Assembly (NCBI RefSeq): GCF_001644025.1
Contig: NZ_LUUK01000194.1
Location: forward strand, 1-64,000
Reading direction: 5' to 3'
From: Methylomonas koyamae
Lineage (GTDB): Bacteria > Pseudomonadota > Gammaproteobacteria > Methylococcales > Methylomonadaceae
DNA: 64,000 bases
Shown piece after piece: positions 51,260 through 64,000 of this stretch (position 1 is its first letter; every line of letters starts with the position of its first letter). The notes beneath the pieces were generated by a model. That model saw only the letters and a list, made by a program, of their open reading frames with translations, was not told the DNA's origin and did not search any database. A program made the position numbers and the translations under genes.

Positions 51260-54200
51260 CTACTCCGTTTCCGCGTCGGTTTCGTTCAATAGTGCCAAGG
51301 CTTTGGCAAATTCGAAGTTATCGACGGCTTTGCGCAGCTCGGCATACCGCCGTGGAAACGCGCCGGCAAACAGCTGGGCATTTGCCGCCAGATAATCGCC
51401 GGACTCGGCATCGTCGTCGCCGAGCAGCGCCTTCAGCCGGTTTAACGCAGTCTGAAATTCGCCCGCGGCGGGCGGCGGCGCCTCCACCGCCGCCTCTTCC
51501 GGCAACCAGGGTTGCAAACCCGCCGACAGCACCTGGAGTTGATCGCCGATAGCGGCCAACAGCGGAGCGAATGCGTCCAGCGCCTCGCCGCCGCGCAAAC
51601 GGGATTCCAATTGCTCCGCCAGTTCCGCGACCGGCAATGCACCGATGTTGCCGGCCAAGCCTTTTAAGGTATGCGCCCGGCGCCGCGCGGTCTCGCGATC
51701 GCCGCCGGTCAAGGCCGCGCCGATCGCCTCGGCGGCGTCGGCCTGACCTTCGACGAATTTTTTCAGCATGGCCAAATAGAAGTCGGTTTCGCCCAACATG
51801 CGCCGCAAGCCGGCCGCGCTGTCCAAGCCAGGCACGTTTTCCGGCACCGGCGAGCGCGCCGTCGGCTCAGGCGGCCGTCTCGGCGGCCGCACCAGCCAAC
51901 GTTGTAACAAGGCCAGTAAATCGTCCGGCTCGATCGGTTTGGCAATGTGGTCGTTCATCCCCGCCGCCAGGCACTCGTCGCGGTCTTGCGACATCGCGTT
52001 GGCGGTCATCGCCAACACCGGCAAATCCACCAATTCCGGGATTTTGCGAATCTCGCGAGTGGCCTCGACGCCGTTCATGATCGGCATTTGCATGTCCATC
52101 AGCACCGCGTCGTAACTGTCGCCGCGCAATTTGGTCAGCGCTTCCGCGCCGTCGCCGGCCACATCCACCCGGTAGCCCCAGCTCTGCAACAACTCGCGGG
52201 CAATCTGCTGATTCATTTCGTTGTCTTCGACCAGCAACAGTCGCCCCGCGCAATCCGCAGTCGGCAACGGCATCGACTCGGAAACCAATTGCGGCGCGGG
52301 ACCGCCAGCCAGCGCTCGAATCACGCTGTCGAACAGGGATGAAGCGTTGACCGGCTTGATCAGTACTTCGTCGATGCCGGCCACGCTCGCCCCCGCCAAC
52401 ACTTCCTGACGATCGTAGGCCGTCACCAGGATCAACTTGGGGCGCGGAGTCAGGCCCATGCCGAGAATGTTACCGGCTAACGCGATGCCGTCGGTCTTCG
52501 GCATCTGCCAATCCACGAAAATCAGTTCATACGGTCGGTCGACCTTGATCGCCTCGCGGATCGCGGCGACAGCGGTTTCCGCCGAATCGGCCTGATCCGC
52601 CGAAAATAACATGCCGGTCAGCAACGACACCAGCACCGAGCGGGCGTTTTCGTTGTCGTCCACGACCAGCAAACGCTTCCCGCGCAAATCCGGCCGGGCC
52701 AGCGGCTTGGATCGCTCCTTGCCCTTGCCCAACCACACCGTAAACCAGAATTCCGCGCCTCGGCCCGGCTCCGAGTCCACGCCGACTTCGCCGCCCATCA
52801 ATTCGATCAGTTTTTTACAGATCGCCAATCCTAGGCCGGTACCGCCGTATTTGCGCGTCGTCGAACTATCGCCTTGCCGAAACGGTTGAAACAGCGCGTG
52901 AATTTGCTCACCTGATAGACCAATACCGGTATCCCGCACCGCGAAGCGCAGCTTGACTTCCCGCCCGCTATCCCGGTCCTTGCGTATCACGACGGAGACT
53001 TCGCCGTGTTCGGTAAATTTCACCGCATTGGAACCGAAATTGATCAACACCTGCCCCAAGCGTAGCGGATCGCCGATCAACACCATCGGCACATCTTCCG
53101 CCACGTCGCAGATCAGCTCCAAGCCTTTCTCGTCGGCCTTACCCCGCACCAGGCCGGTCACGGTGTCCAGCATCCTCTCCAGATCGAACTCGATATTTTC
53201 GACGGCTAATTTGCCGGCCTCGATCTTAGAGAAATCCAGGATGTCGTTGATGATGCCGAGCAAATGGTGGCTGGATGCCTGGATGCGCTGTAAGTAGTCG
53301 CGTTGTTGGCTGCTAAGCTCGGTTTTCAAGGCCAAATGACTCAAACCGATGATCGCATTCATCGGCGTGCGAATTTCGTGGCTCATATTCGCCAAGAAAT
53401 CCGCCTTCATTTTGGCCCCGTCTTCAGCCAGCTCCTTGGCCTTGCGCAAGGCCTCCGCCGCTTCGCGTTCGATGCCGATGTCATCCACCAAAGCGACAAC
53501 GCCGTTGGCGGGATCGACGCCGTCCAGCGCCCGCGCCGTCACCCGCGCCCAGAACAGACTGCCGTCGCGGCGCAGCAGTTGTTGCTCGCGCCTATAGCTG
53601 CCGCCGTTCAGCATGTCTCGGTCGGCCGCCTCGCCGCCGATCCGGTCAGACTCGTCGTCGGCATACCACAAATGGGTCGAGCGGCCGTCCAATTCGCCCG
53701 GCGAGTAGCCGAAGATGCTTTCCAGTTGCCGATTGCAGCGCAAAACGATCTCGACGCGCAGCAGCGCAATGCCGGACGACGCCGAGTCGAAAATCGCCCG
53801 CTGTTCGGCGTTGGCAATTCGCAACGACTCTTCGATTTCGCGTTGCACTTGCAACTGCCGGGTCAACTGGCACTGTGCTTCGATACGCTCGGTAATGTCG
53901 TAGAACCAGCCCAGCACAGCCTCTTCGTCCCGATACACGATCGGCATATAAGACGCCAACATCCATAAGGTGCGGCCATTGCGGGTACGGATTTCGACCT
54001 GCCTGTCCATCACGCACCGGCCTTCGGCCAATTCCGCCAAGATTTCCCGGTATTCCTCCGGGCGGGTGTAGTAGCGACCGGGATCGTCGCCGGTCGCGTC
54101 GACATTGTCGATAACCTCTCCGTAGCGCTGGTTGTAAAACACCACTTCCCGCCCCTGTCGAGTCGCGATCCGCACTGCGATCGGGCTGAAATCCAGAATG

Positions 54201-55351
54201 TCCAGCAAGCGCTGCTGATTGGCGCGAATATCGGCTTCGTGCCGCTTACGCTCGGAAATATCGCTGAATAACACAAACCGGTACCACAAGCCGCCGCGTT
54301 CATCGATGACATCGTTGCCGTATGCCAGACAAGGCAATATTGAACCATCGGCGCGCCGCAAGCCGACCTCGCCCCGGTAACCGCCGCGTAGCACGTCGGC
54401 GTCGCCTGAAGCAATCCAATCCCGAAACGAACGACCCACGACCTCGGGGTCGGTGAGACCAAGCATGCTCAACATAGCCGGATTGGTGCCAGTGACGACC
54501 CCAGCCCGATCCAGCATCAACAAGCCCTGGCTGGTCGATGCCAAAATTGCCTGAATTCGACAGCGTTCCGAGGTAATTCGCCCGATCAGAAAAGTCACGG
54601 TCGCGCCGCCGACGATCAAGAGCGTGACAACGACCGCAACCCCAATCGCCATGCCGGCCGAGTCCACCGTCACAGCCGATTCCGCCAAGGTTTGCGCCGG
54701 CCGCCGGACAAAATTGGCCGCGGCCATCGCCACGTAATGCATGCCGGAAATCGCGCCGCCCAGGCAGACTCCGCCTAGCAGGGACGGCAGCCAATTCGCA
54801 CGCGACCCCGCCCGGCGCTGCCGGCTCAGCCAGGGCTTTAACAACATCGCGGCAATCGCCAGCAACACGGCGACCAGCAACGAGGCCACGAACAAGCTAC
54901 GGTCGTAGCGCAAGGCGCCATCCAATCGGACGGCCGCCATGCCGGTGAAGTGCATCACGCCGATCCCGGCCGCCAAAATCGCGCCGCCGAGGATTTTTCC
55001 GGTCGCCGAATCACCACTGTCCGCCAACGTGCGCAACGCCGCCCCCGCCGCGACGATCCCAGGCACTAACGAAAGCAAGGTCAACCAGGGATCGTAGCCG
55101 ACAGGCACTTCCAAACGAAACGCCAACATCCCGATAAAGTGCATGGCCCAGACGCCACCACCCAACATCAACGCTCCGGCCAATAACCAAATTCGACGCC
55201 GACCGTGAGACTGGCGCGCCATGGTTTCCAATGCGCAAAACGACGCGAACACCGCGATCAGCACCGAACACGCGACCATCGCAAGATCTAAGTGCCCATG
55301 CATCAAGCCGTATGATAAGTCGCTGGGTTCCAGGAAGAAATGTTCGAGCAT
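51260..55351 (-). CDS. MHYT-PAS hybrid histidine kinase with two receivers and Hpt
   Basis: This 1363-aa sensor kinase has an N-terminal MHYT membrane domain with MHFIGM, MHFTGM and MHYVAM near residues 72, 134 and 205. Three PAS/PAC regions lie at about 265-640, and the HisKA phosphoacceptor His is near 659 ([16 protein letters not shown]). The ATPase domain ([14 protein letters not shown] near 835), two receivers ([12 protein letters not shown] and [12 protein letters not shown], about 895-1135) and a C-terminal Hpt ([13 protein letters not shown] near 1225) complete the phosphorelay. MHYT is proposed to sense a diatomic gas through a metal such as copper. The ATG at 55351 has GGAG six bases upstream; a start 17 codons earlier is possible. 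Confidence 0.93.
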   Translation of the reverse strand: MLEHFFLEPSDLSYGLMHGHLDLAMVACSVLIAVFASFCALETMARQSHGRRRIWLLAGALMLGGGVWAMHFIGMLAFRLEVPVGYDPWLTLLSLVPGIVAAGAALRTLADSGDSATGKILGGAILAAGIGVMHFTGMAAVRLDGALRYDRSLFVASLLVAVLLAIAAMLLKPWLSRQRRAGSRANWLPSLLGGVCLGGAISGMHYVAMAAANFVRRPAQTLAESAVTVDSAGMAIGVAVVVTLLIVGGATVTFLIGRITSERCRIQAILASTSQGLLMLDRAGVVTGTNPAMLSMLGLTDPEVVGRSFRDWIASGDADVLRGGYRGEVGLRRADGSILPCLAYGNDVIDERGGLWYRFVLFSDISERKRHEADIRANQQRLLDILDFSPIAVRIATRQGREVVFYNQRYGEVIDNVDATGDDPGRYYTRPEEYREILAELAEGRCVMDRQVEIRTRNGRTLWMLASYMPIVYRDEEAVLGWFYDITERIEAQCQLTRQLQVQREIEESLRIANAEQRAIFDSASSGIALLRVEIVLRCNRQLESIFGYSPGELDGRSTHLWYADDESDRIGGEAADRDMLNGGSYRREQQLLRRDGSLFWARVTARALDGVDPANGVVALVDDIGIEREAAEALRKAKELAEDGAKMKADFLANMSHEIRTPMNAIIGLSHLALKTELSSQQRDYLQRIQASSHHLLGIINDILDFSKIEAGKLAVENIEFDLERMLDTVTGLVRGKADEKGLELICDVAEDVPMVLIGDPLRLGQVLINFGSNAVKFTEHGEVSVVIRKDRDSGREVKLRFAVRDTGIGLSGEQIHALFQPFRQGDSSTTRKYGGTGLGLAICKKLIELMGGEVGVDSEPGRGAEFWFTVWLGKGKERSKPLARPDLRGKRLLVVDDNENARSVLVSLLTGMLFSADQADSAETAVAAIREAIKVDRPYELIFVDWQMPKTDGIALAGNILGMGLTPRPKLILVTAYDRQEVLAGASVAGIDEVLIKPVNASSLFDSVIRALAGGPAPQLVSESMPLPTADCAGRLLLVEDNEMNQQIARELLQSWGYRVDVAGDGAEALTKLRGDSYDAVLMDMQMPIMNGVEATREIRKIPELVDLPVLAMTANAMSQDRDECLAAGMNDHIAKPIEPDDLLALLQRWLVRPPRRPPEPTARSPVPENVPGLDSAAGLRRMLGETDFYLAMLKKFVEGQADAAEAIGAALTGGDRETARRRAHTLKGLAGNIGALPVAELAEQLESRLRGGEALDAFAPLLAAIGDQLQVLSAGLQPWLPEEAAVEAPPPAAGEFQTALNRLKALLGDDDAESGDYLAANAQLFAGAFPRRYAELRKAVDNFEFAKALALLNETDAETE

Positions 55352-55462
55352 CGCGTCTCCGGGCCAATGCCCTCCGCCGTTCAAAGTAGGCCGGCCGGCC
55401 ACACCCCGTCAGTTTAGTCGATAACGCGCGGTTTCAGCGGATGGCTAGCGGTTCGCCCCTGC

Positions 55463-55825
55463 TTAAGACGGACCGGACAGATATCCCGACAACCAGCGGC
55501 CCAGCACGTCGCGAATATAGGCGCGTTCAAGCTCGGTCAAAACTCTGCCGCGCGGAATGCGATGCCATTTTTCCAGGCATGTTCGGCAACAACAGGCGGT
55601 GGCGTGCTGAGCGACGAAAACCGGATGGCCCCGATACGGGGTTTGCTTGCCATCGTTGACCGGTTCGGCGGCGGCCAGACGCTTGGCGACGAAATCGTCG
55701 GCATGCCGTAACACCGTGTCCAGGCCCTTGTCGCGCAGGTATTTCAAATCCTTGTCCGGCAAGCGAAATTGGGCGCGGAATCCGGCCCTCGACAAGGCCG
55801 CGAACAACTCGTCCAGGTCCCGCAC
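55463..55825 (-). CDS. DUF4186-family protein
   Basis: This is a small conserved protein of about 120 aa. The signature runs FRLPDKDLKYLRDKGLDTVL, KQTPYRGHPVFVAQHATACC, CLEKWHRIPRGR. Conserved Cys and His residues in the last part suggest metal binding. No function is known. A GTG at 55825 gives the family-typical start (VRDLDELFAALSRAGFRAQF); the longer open frame upstream reads through the end of the preceding gene. It follows the dihydroorotate dehydrogenase-like gene by eight bases, so it is probably in the nifJ operon. Confidence 0.72.
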   Translation of the reverse strand: MRDLDELFAALSRAGFRAQFRLPDKDLKYLRDKGLDTVLRHADDFVAKRLAAAEPVNDGKQTPYRGHPVFVAQHATACCCRTCLEKWHRIPRGRVLTELERAYIRDVLGRWLSGYLSGPS

Positions 55826-55832
55826 GCAAAAA

Positions 55833-56838
55833 CTAGCGCAGCACGCCGACGGCCGGCGTATAACTGTCCAGCACCTGCACATAGTTGGCGCGCTCGTAGG
55901 CACTTGGGTCGATGGCATGTTGTTGACTGACGCTACCCTTCATTTGCGCGACCGAGGTATATTCGTGCTCGCGCAGCCAGATCAGCAATTCGTCAAGCAA
56001 ATCGGTCAGCCGGTCGGCACCGTGCTCCAGCAACACGCTGCACAAATGCACGACGTCGGCGCCGGCCAGCAAGGCCTTGACGACATCCTCGCCGCGATGA
56101 AAGCCGCCCGTTACCGCCAGCGACAAATTGACTCGCCCGTACATTAACGCGGTCCAGCGTATCCGCAGCAAGGCTTCGGCCGGCGTGGACAATTCCAGTT
56201 TCGGCACGACTTGCAGCGTATCCAGATCGATATCCGACTGGTAAAACCGGTTGAACAGCGCAACGCCGTCCGCGCCCGCCGTCGCCAACCGCCGCACGAA
56301 ATGCAGCGGCGAACTGAATTGCGGCGATAGCTTCAGCGTCAACGGAATGTCGATCTGGCTTTTCAGCTCCCGCAGTATATGCAGATAACGCTCCTCGACC
56401 GCTTCGCTGTCATCCTCGGCATTGGCCGCCAGATGGTAGATATTCAGTTCCAGCGCGTCGGCCCCGGCCTGTTGCAACGCCACCCCGTATTCCAGCCAAC
56501 CGCCCAGCGAAGTACCGTTCAGGCTGGCAATCACCGGGATGCTTAACTCGCCTTTCAACTTATGCAAGTGCTCGAGATAGCGCTCTTGATAGGTTTTGAT
56601 CTGATCCGGCACCGGATGAAAGCTGTCGGCTTCGCCATATCCTAGGGCTTGGCCGTAGTAAAACCGTTCCATCTGCAATTGCTCGGCTTCGATTTTTTCC
56701 TCGAACAACGACGGCATCACGATGGCCGACGCGCCGGCATCCTGCAAGCGGCGGGCGCCGTCCAGATCCTTGGCCAGCGGCGATGCCGACGGCACCAGCG
56801 GATGAGCCAACTTCAGGCCCAGATATTCAGTCGTCAAA

Positions 56839-56846
<8 letters not shown>
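55833..56846 (-). CDS. Dihydroorotate dehydrogenase-like protein (nifJ-linked)
   Basis: This 337-aa TIM-barrel flavoprotein homologue of dihydroorotate dehydrogenase has [45 protein letters not shown] and [20 protein letters not shown]. The start ATG at 56846 overlaps the nifJ stop by eight bases, so the two are translationally coupled. I recall the same pairing in other nifJ-bearing bacteria. It is unlikely to be the pyrimidine-biosynthesis enzyme because it sits with nifJ. A redox role coupled to pyruvate oxidation is plausible but untested. Confidence 0.8.
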
Positions 56847-60474
<3,628 letters not shown>

Positions 60475-60806
60475 GACACAACCTTGCTGCTAAGGTGAAT
60501 GGCGCCGCCCGGCGGCAGCCTCTGAATTCGCTGGCGTCCCTCTCCGATTCGCCGGCGGACTGGATCCGGCGTGGCAAACTTTAGCGGCTGCGAGAGGCTC
60601 TCCGACCGGTAAAGTTTTCGACGCCGTGATTAACCCTACTAAGCATAGTCAAAAAATGCTTGCGCAAAATTTGGTCAATTTGATGACAGCCTAATGGCAA
60701 CGGCGAATGGCGGCGATTGGCAACCGCTTAATCACAAACTTATCCACAGCTTTTGTGCATAACCGTACTTTAGGACAATAGCCTGAAAGTGGCGGCCATA
60801 AGGAAT
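60475..60806. other. Intergenic region upstream of nifJ
   Basis: These 332 bases contain no gene. They hold a single consensus DnaA box (60740-60748) inside CACAAA/TTTGTG arms. I found no TGGCAC-type sigma-54 element on the nifJ strand. No strong sigma-70 match was settled on. Confidence 0.5.
60740..60748 (+). promoter_or_regulatory. Consensus DnaA box
   Basis: TTATCCACA matches the DnaA box consensus exactly. It is flanked by the inverted arms CACAAA (60733-60738) and TTTGTG (60752-60757). A lone box in a GC-rich genome could be chance or a regulatory DnaA site; it is not an origin by itself. Confidence 0.35.
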
Positions 60807-61337
60807 TCAATCGCGAATCGGTATCCGCCCCAATTTCTGCTCTATGCCGAGAACGGCACGGTTAAGTAGATAAAAATGCCGGTCCTCGACAAACTGCAAG
60901 CCCAACATGTAGAAAATCGGTCCCCAGAACGGGTTGACCAGCATGCCGCCGAGCACGCTTTTAGCGGTCCTCGACAGATTCCGTAACGGATTGAACGCCA
61001 CCGCCAAGGTTTGCCTGGGGTGCTCGGCAAACACCTCGGCAATCGGCTGCAATTGACACAGTTCGCGTTGCTCCAGTCCGGCCGAGGAAACCGCCAGTTT
61101 TTTAGCCATTTTGGCAAAATGCCATCGCGCAACCGTTGCCGACACCGCAAACACCAGGGCCATCAACGGTAACAGAATTTTCGGCGGTAGCAACGGCGCG
61201 AATATCGGCGCCAGCAGCACGAGACCATATCCCAACATCACCAGATCCTCGCCGCGTTCGACGTCGCGGTCCAGATGCTCGACTATACCGGCGACTCGAT
61301 TGCCGGCCTGTAACGGATAACTGTCTGATTCAACCAT
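60807..61337 (-). CDS. Membrane protein of unknown function
   Basis: This 176-aa protein has two adjacent hydrophobic segments in its N-terminal third (VMLGYGLVLLAPIFAPLL and LLPLMALVFAVSATVA). A charged region follows, and a shorter hydrophobic patch (LVNPFWGPIFYMLGLQF) lies near the C-terminus. GGAGG sits about nine bases before the ATG. I do not recognise a family. It is separated from nifJ by the 332-base gap and from the next gene by 60 bases. Confidence 0.5.
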   Translation of the reverse strand: MVESDSYPLQAGNRVAGIVEHLDRDVERGEDLVMLGYGLVLLAPIFAPLLPPKILLPLMALVFAVSATVARWHFAKMAKKLAVSSAGLEQRELCQLQPIAEVFAEHPRQTLAVAFNPLRNLSRTAKSVLGGMLVNPFWGPIFYMLGLQFVEDRHFYLLNRAVLGIEQKLGRIPIRD

Positions 61338-61397
61338 GTCGCTCGCCTCCGCAATGAATTCGAGAGGGTTCGATTTAATGCTTGTCGCGGGAAAAAG

Positions 61398-61880
61398 TCA
61401 ATCTTCTGAAACAGTAACGGCCGGCAACGGCCAACGCGCTTGCAACACCTCGGCCCGCCACTGGAAAATCCGCTGTAATCGCATTCCGATCAAGCAGTAA
61501 TGCAACAATTCACCCATCCAGCCCCAGCGCATCGAGTAAAACACGATGTCCGCCACTTCTACTCCGCTTCGGCAAGGCGTCACAACTACTTCGTGGCTAA
61601 AGAAAGCGAAAGGACCGACGCGCTGCTGATAGACAAAACGTCGCGGCGGTTCGCAATAGCACACTTCGGACAACCAAGCCATCGGCCATCCGAAAACCGC
61701 GCGCATTCGGTATGCAATCAGTAAACCAGGATAAATTTCCTCCGGCACCGGCGAGGCAATATCGACGTGAAAAAAATCCGGGGTAATCGCGTTGAGATGC
61801 TGAGGCGACGAGAAAAAACGCCAAGCCTGTTCGGGAGCCACATTCAGATGCTGAGATCGGTGAAGGCGATGAATAACCAT
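61398..61880 (-). CDS. SRPBCC-family ligand-binding protein
   Basis: This 160-aa protein resembles the START/SRPBCC cyclase-dehydrase group: HRLHRSQHLNVAPEQAWRFF, FSSPQHLNAITPDFFHVDI and EPPRRFVYQQRVGPFAFFSH. These small domains bind hydrophobic ligands; a partner cannot be named. I chose the ATG at 61880 because the conserved fold begins there; an upstream open frame adds residues without similarity. The gene follows a membrane/small conserved protein cluster of unknown role. Confidence 0.6.
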   Translation of the reverse strand: MVIHRLHRSQHLNVAPEQAWRFFSSPQHLNAITPDFFHVDIASPVPEEIYPGLLIAYRMRAVFGWPMAWLSEVCYCEPPRRFVYQQRVGPFAFFSHEVVVTPCRSGVEVADIVFYSMRWGWMGELLHYCLIGMRLQRIFQWRAEVLQARWPLPAVTVSED

Positions 61881-61969
61881 GACGTAGTGAGTTCTATATC
61901 CGGTTGGACTAAACGCCAATCTACCGCGAAAAAGGTCAAACGCCAGTATAAACCGGCGCAAGTATCGCT

Positions 61970-62338
61970 TTAACGGTCGCCGTCGCGGTCCGGATCGCGA
62001 ATTTCGGCAATCAGATCGCCCAAATTCTCTTTTTGTCGCAAAATGAAATTTCTACTTTCCACGGCGGTGCGGCCACTGACGGTCAATAATTCCTTGCGGT
62101 ATTTGTGCGCAAAATAGCCGCTGGCAATGCCTGCCACGAACAAGCCCAGCGGGCGCCTGACAAAAGCTTTGGCGATACTCCGACTGGCGTGGCTGATGCC
62201 GGAAATCACAATGCCCATCACCACACCTTTAACCAGTATTTCGCCGTTGGTCGGCGGCGCCATCCTCGCCGACTTAGGTTTACGGATTTTCTTTTGCGGC
62301 ATTTCCGCGCCTGCTTCCAGTGGTTTTTTCTGTTTCAT
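61970..62338 (-). CDS. Small membrane-associated protein, unknown
   Basis: This 122-aa protein has a basic N-terminus (KQKKP, KKIRKPKSARM) and two hydrophobic stretches (ILVKGVVMGIVISGISHA and LGLFVAGIASGYFAHKY), then a charged tail. GGAG lies upstream of the ATG at 62338, which follows a possible start six codons earlier. I cannot assign a function. Confidence 0.45.
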   Translation of the reverse strand: MKQKKPLEAGAEMPQKKIRKPKSARMAPPTNGEILVKGVVMGIVISGISHASRSIAKAFVRRPLGLFVAGIASGYFAHKYRKELLTVSGRTAVESRNFILRQKENLGDLIAEIRDPDRDGDR

Positions 62339-62551
62339 CCCGCGACTCCAGTACAAATTGATCGAAACCGTCCTAACGCCCCAACAGAAGGCATGCCTGA
62401 AAACGCAAATGCTGCTTGACCGACATATCGCTATTCTCTAATCTTCCGCGACTTTTGGCGGCCGGTCAAATTTCCTTAACCGGCGTTCGGTTCGGCTCGA
62501 CCCGCGCTATCGTCGCGGCTCGAACTTTGCGCCCGCGGAAATAATCCGTCA

Positions 62552-63919
62552 ATGAACAGTCCAAGCGAAATGCCGGCGGAAAACGCCGAACTTCCAGAAT
62601 CCGAAACTGCCTTCCACCACGGAATACCGATGCCCATGCCGCTTTCGCCTATCGCCACTATTCCCTTTCGCGCCGAACAATTGAACGGCTCCTGCCGCTG
62701 CGCTTCGTTAAACCGTAAGGCCTTGCGCAAATCACTAGCGGACTCGATGAACGGCGATGCACTGTACCGCATGCTGACCGAGGAGCGGCCGCATTTGTGC
62801 GCCGACGTACCGGTATTCGTCAGTCAATCGGATCTGGATCGGCAAGCGGAAATCATTGCCGCACTGGAACGGGTAATCGCATTACCGGCGTTTCGGGAAC
62901 AGGTATTGAGCCGCGCGCCGCTGAGTGCCGCTCACCAAACCCAAGCTACCGGTGTATTTCTGGGTTACGACTTCCATCTAGGCACCGATGGCCCACGTTT
63001 GATCGAGATCAATAGCAACGCCGGCGGTGCGCTGATCAATGCCCTGCTGATCCGCGCCCAGGACACTTGCTGCGAAGTCGCCGACCATCGGCAACCGGGC
63101 CGCCCGCCCATAACTCCGCCCGCGCCGGAAGCGGCCTTCGTCGAGATGTTTCTCAGCGAGTGGCGCGCGGAACGCGGGATTCAAGCTCTACGGACCATCG
63201 CCATCGTCGACGAGCAACCCGAACAACAATACTTGTATCCGGAGTTTTTGCTGTTCAAACAACTGTTCGAAGCGCACGGTTCGCAAGCCTGGATTCTCGA
63301 CCCCAGTGCTCTGGAATATCGGGACGGCGGCGTCTGGCACCAGCAAACCCGAATCGACCTGATCTACAACCGCTTGACCGATTTCGGCCTGGACGAACCC
63401 CAGCATGCGGCGTTACGCGCGGCATACCTGGCCGGCGCCGCCGTGGTCACGCCGCACCCGAGAAACCACGCCTTATACGCCGACAAGCGCAATCTGATCT
63501 TGCTGAGCGACGACGATTATTTACGAACCCTGGGCGTGGATAGTCAAACCCGGGCGGTATTGCGCGAAGGCGTCGCCAAAACCATAGCCGTCGCATCGGA
63601 AAACGCCGCTGCCTTGTGGGCGGAACGCAAACGGCTATTCTTCAAGCCCGCCCGCGGCTACGGTAGCAAAGCGGCATATCGGGGGGATAAACTGACCAAA
63701 CGGGTGTTCGAGGACATTCTGCAAAACGATTACGTTGCCCAATCGATCGTCCTACCCAGCGAACGCCGCCTGGACAGCGGCTATTTAAAACTGGATTTGC
63801 GCCACTACGTGTATCGGGGCGAAACTCAATTGGTCTGTGCCCGGCTCTATCAAGGCCAAACCACCAACTTCCGGACGCCCGGCGGCGGCTTCGCGCAAGT
63901 CGTGGCGATTGCCGAATGA
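62552..63919 (+). CDS. ATP-grasp-like protein of unknown substrate
   Basis: This 455-aa protein contains LIEINSNAGGALINALLI in the middle (about residues 150-167). The later block KRLFFKPARGYGSKAAYRG (about 363-381) looks like an ATP-grasp glycine-rich nucleotide loop, and KLDLRHYVYRGETQLVCARL lies near the end. Order and composition recall ATP-grasp ligases such as glutathionylspermidine synthase-like proteins, but the similarity is not certain. The N-terminal 30 residues look disordered, so an internal start is possible. It is convergent with the macrodomain gene tail that follows. Confidence 0.5.
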   Translation: MNSPSEMPAENAELPESETAFHHGIPMPMPLSPIATIPFRAEQLNGSCRCASLNRKALRKSLADSMNGDALYRMLTEERPHLCADVPVFVSQSDLDRQAEIIAALERVIALPAFREQVLSRAPLSAAHQTQATGVFLGYDFHLGTDGPRLIEINSNAGGALINALLIRAQDTCCEVADHRQPGRPPITPPAPEAAFVEMFLSEWRAERGIQALRTIAIVDEQPEQQYLYPEFLLFKQLFEAHGSQAWILDPSALEYRDGGVWHQQTRIDLIYNRLTDFGLDEPQHAALRAAYLAGAAVVTPHPRNHALYADKRNLILLSDDDYLRTLGVDSQTRAVLREGVAKTIAVASENAAALWAERKRLFFKPARGYGSKAAYRGDKLTKRVFEDILQNDYVAQSIVLPSERRLDSGYLKLDLRHYVYRGETQLVCARLYQGQTTNFRTPGGGFAQVVAIAE

Positions 63920-63921
63920 GA

Positions 63922-64000
63922 TCAAACCCGTTCCAGCAAATGCCGATATATCGCCAGTTCGGCCGCGCCGAAACAGCAAAAAATCACGTCGACCTCGTAA
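63922..64000 (-). CDS. C-terminal end of a probable macrodomain protein (cut by window edge)
   Basis: Twenty-five codons before the stop read VDVIFCCFGAAELAIYRHLL plus a few residues on each side. This resembles the last strand and helix of Appr-1''-p processing (macrodomain) proteins, in which a VIFCCF-type strand is followed by an aLY-x-LL helix. The rest of the gene lies beyond the window. The call rests on one short motif. Confidence 0.45.
   Translation of the reverse strand, partial: YEVDVIFCCFGAAELAIYRHLLERV

Noticed and set aside
60740-60748. Replication origin
   Set aside because: A single DnaA box with no cluster, no AT-rich unwinding region and no dnaA or gidA-type neighbours.
60475-60806. 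Sigma-54 promoter for nifJ
   Set aside because: No GG-N10-GC match with TGGCA context was found on the minus strand, and no TGT-N10-ACA site.
62476-62772. Minus-strand frame of 98 codons
   Set aside because: It overlaps the start of the plus-strand ATP-grasp-like gene, has low-complexity content and no ribosome binding site.

Overview
The window reads as chromosome of an aerobic diazotrophic gammaproteobacterium. A methanotroph of the Methylococcales (Methylomonas-like) is my best guess. This is inferred from gene content and has not been checked against a database. The pointers are a NifB/FdxN/NifO/NifQ operon that also carries a FeSII-type protective ferredoxin and a flavodiiron protein, nifJ, an MHYT-domain sensor, a PEP-CTERM protein, and large sugar-acid and surface-glycan loci. 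No rRNA, tRNA or CRISPR array was seen.

Layout. (1) 1-2.4 kb: eutBC, the two ethanolamine ammonia-lyase subunits, without microcompartment genes. (2) 2.4-5.6 kb: an AT-rich accessory patch with a DUF4238 gene, a methyltransferase, degenerate direct repeats, inverted repeats and a stub of an IS110-family element. (3) 5.6-29 kb: nineteen minus-strand genes packed as one apparent 23.4-kb glycan operon behind a good sigma-54 promoter at about 29.04 kb. In transcription order they are a radical SAM/SPASM protein, sugar epimerase, SIS isomerase, a nucleotidyltransferase-sugar kinase fusion in reversed domain order, TPP-dependent E1 alpha and beta, a second radical SAM/SPASM protein, two large glycosyltransferase-like proteins that share a duplicated N-terminal domain, a third radical SAM protein, two CgeB-like glycosyltransferases, two sulfotransferases, another glycosyltransferase, and four legionaminic/sialic-type genes (CMP-sugar synthetase, legB, legC, neuC/legG). 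(4) 29-30.5 kb: a divergent secreted nidogen-domain PEP-CTERM protein. (5) 30.9-35.4 kb: a MacA-MacB-NodT type tripartite exporter. (6) 35.6-44.7 kb, minus strand: a WlbA-like dehydrogenase, a fused WlbB/WlbC acetyltransferase-aminotransferase, two glycosyltransferases, an HlyD-type adaptor and a TolC-type channel, preceded by a secreted protein of unknown function. (7) 44.8-50.1 kb: the nif accessory operon nifB-fdxN-nifO-flavodiiron-fdx-fesII-nifQ, with a sigma-54 promoter and two NifA-type upstream sites. (8) 50.1-55.4 kb: a hybrid histidine kinase and an HD-GYP response regulator. (9) 55.5-60.5 kb: nifJ, a dihydroorotate dehydrogenase-like protein and DUF4186. (10) 60.8-64 kb: small conserved proteins, an ATP-grasp-like enzyme and the tail of a probable macrodomain protein.

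How it fits together. The nif operon supplies FeMo-cofactor maturation (NifB, NifQ, FdxN) together with oxygen defence (flavodiiron protein, FeSII), and NifJ could feed electrons to nitrogenase. The 23-kb operon looks like a dedicated factory for an unusual sulfated glycan that contains a nonulosonic acid and a heptose-like sugar. Its combination of a reversed-order kinase/nucleotidyltransferase, orphan E1 subunits, three radical SAM enzymes and the four-copy CYY domain is the best candidate here for an undescribed system.
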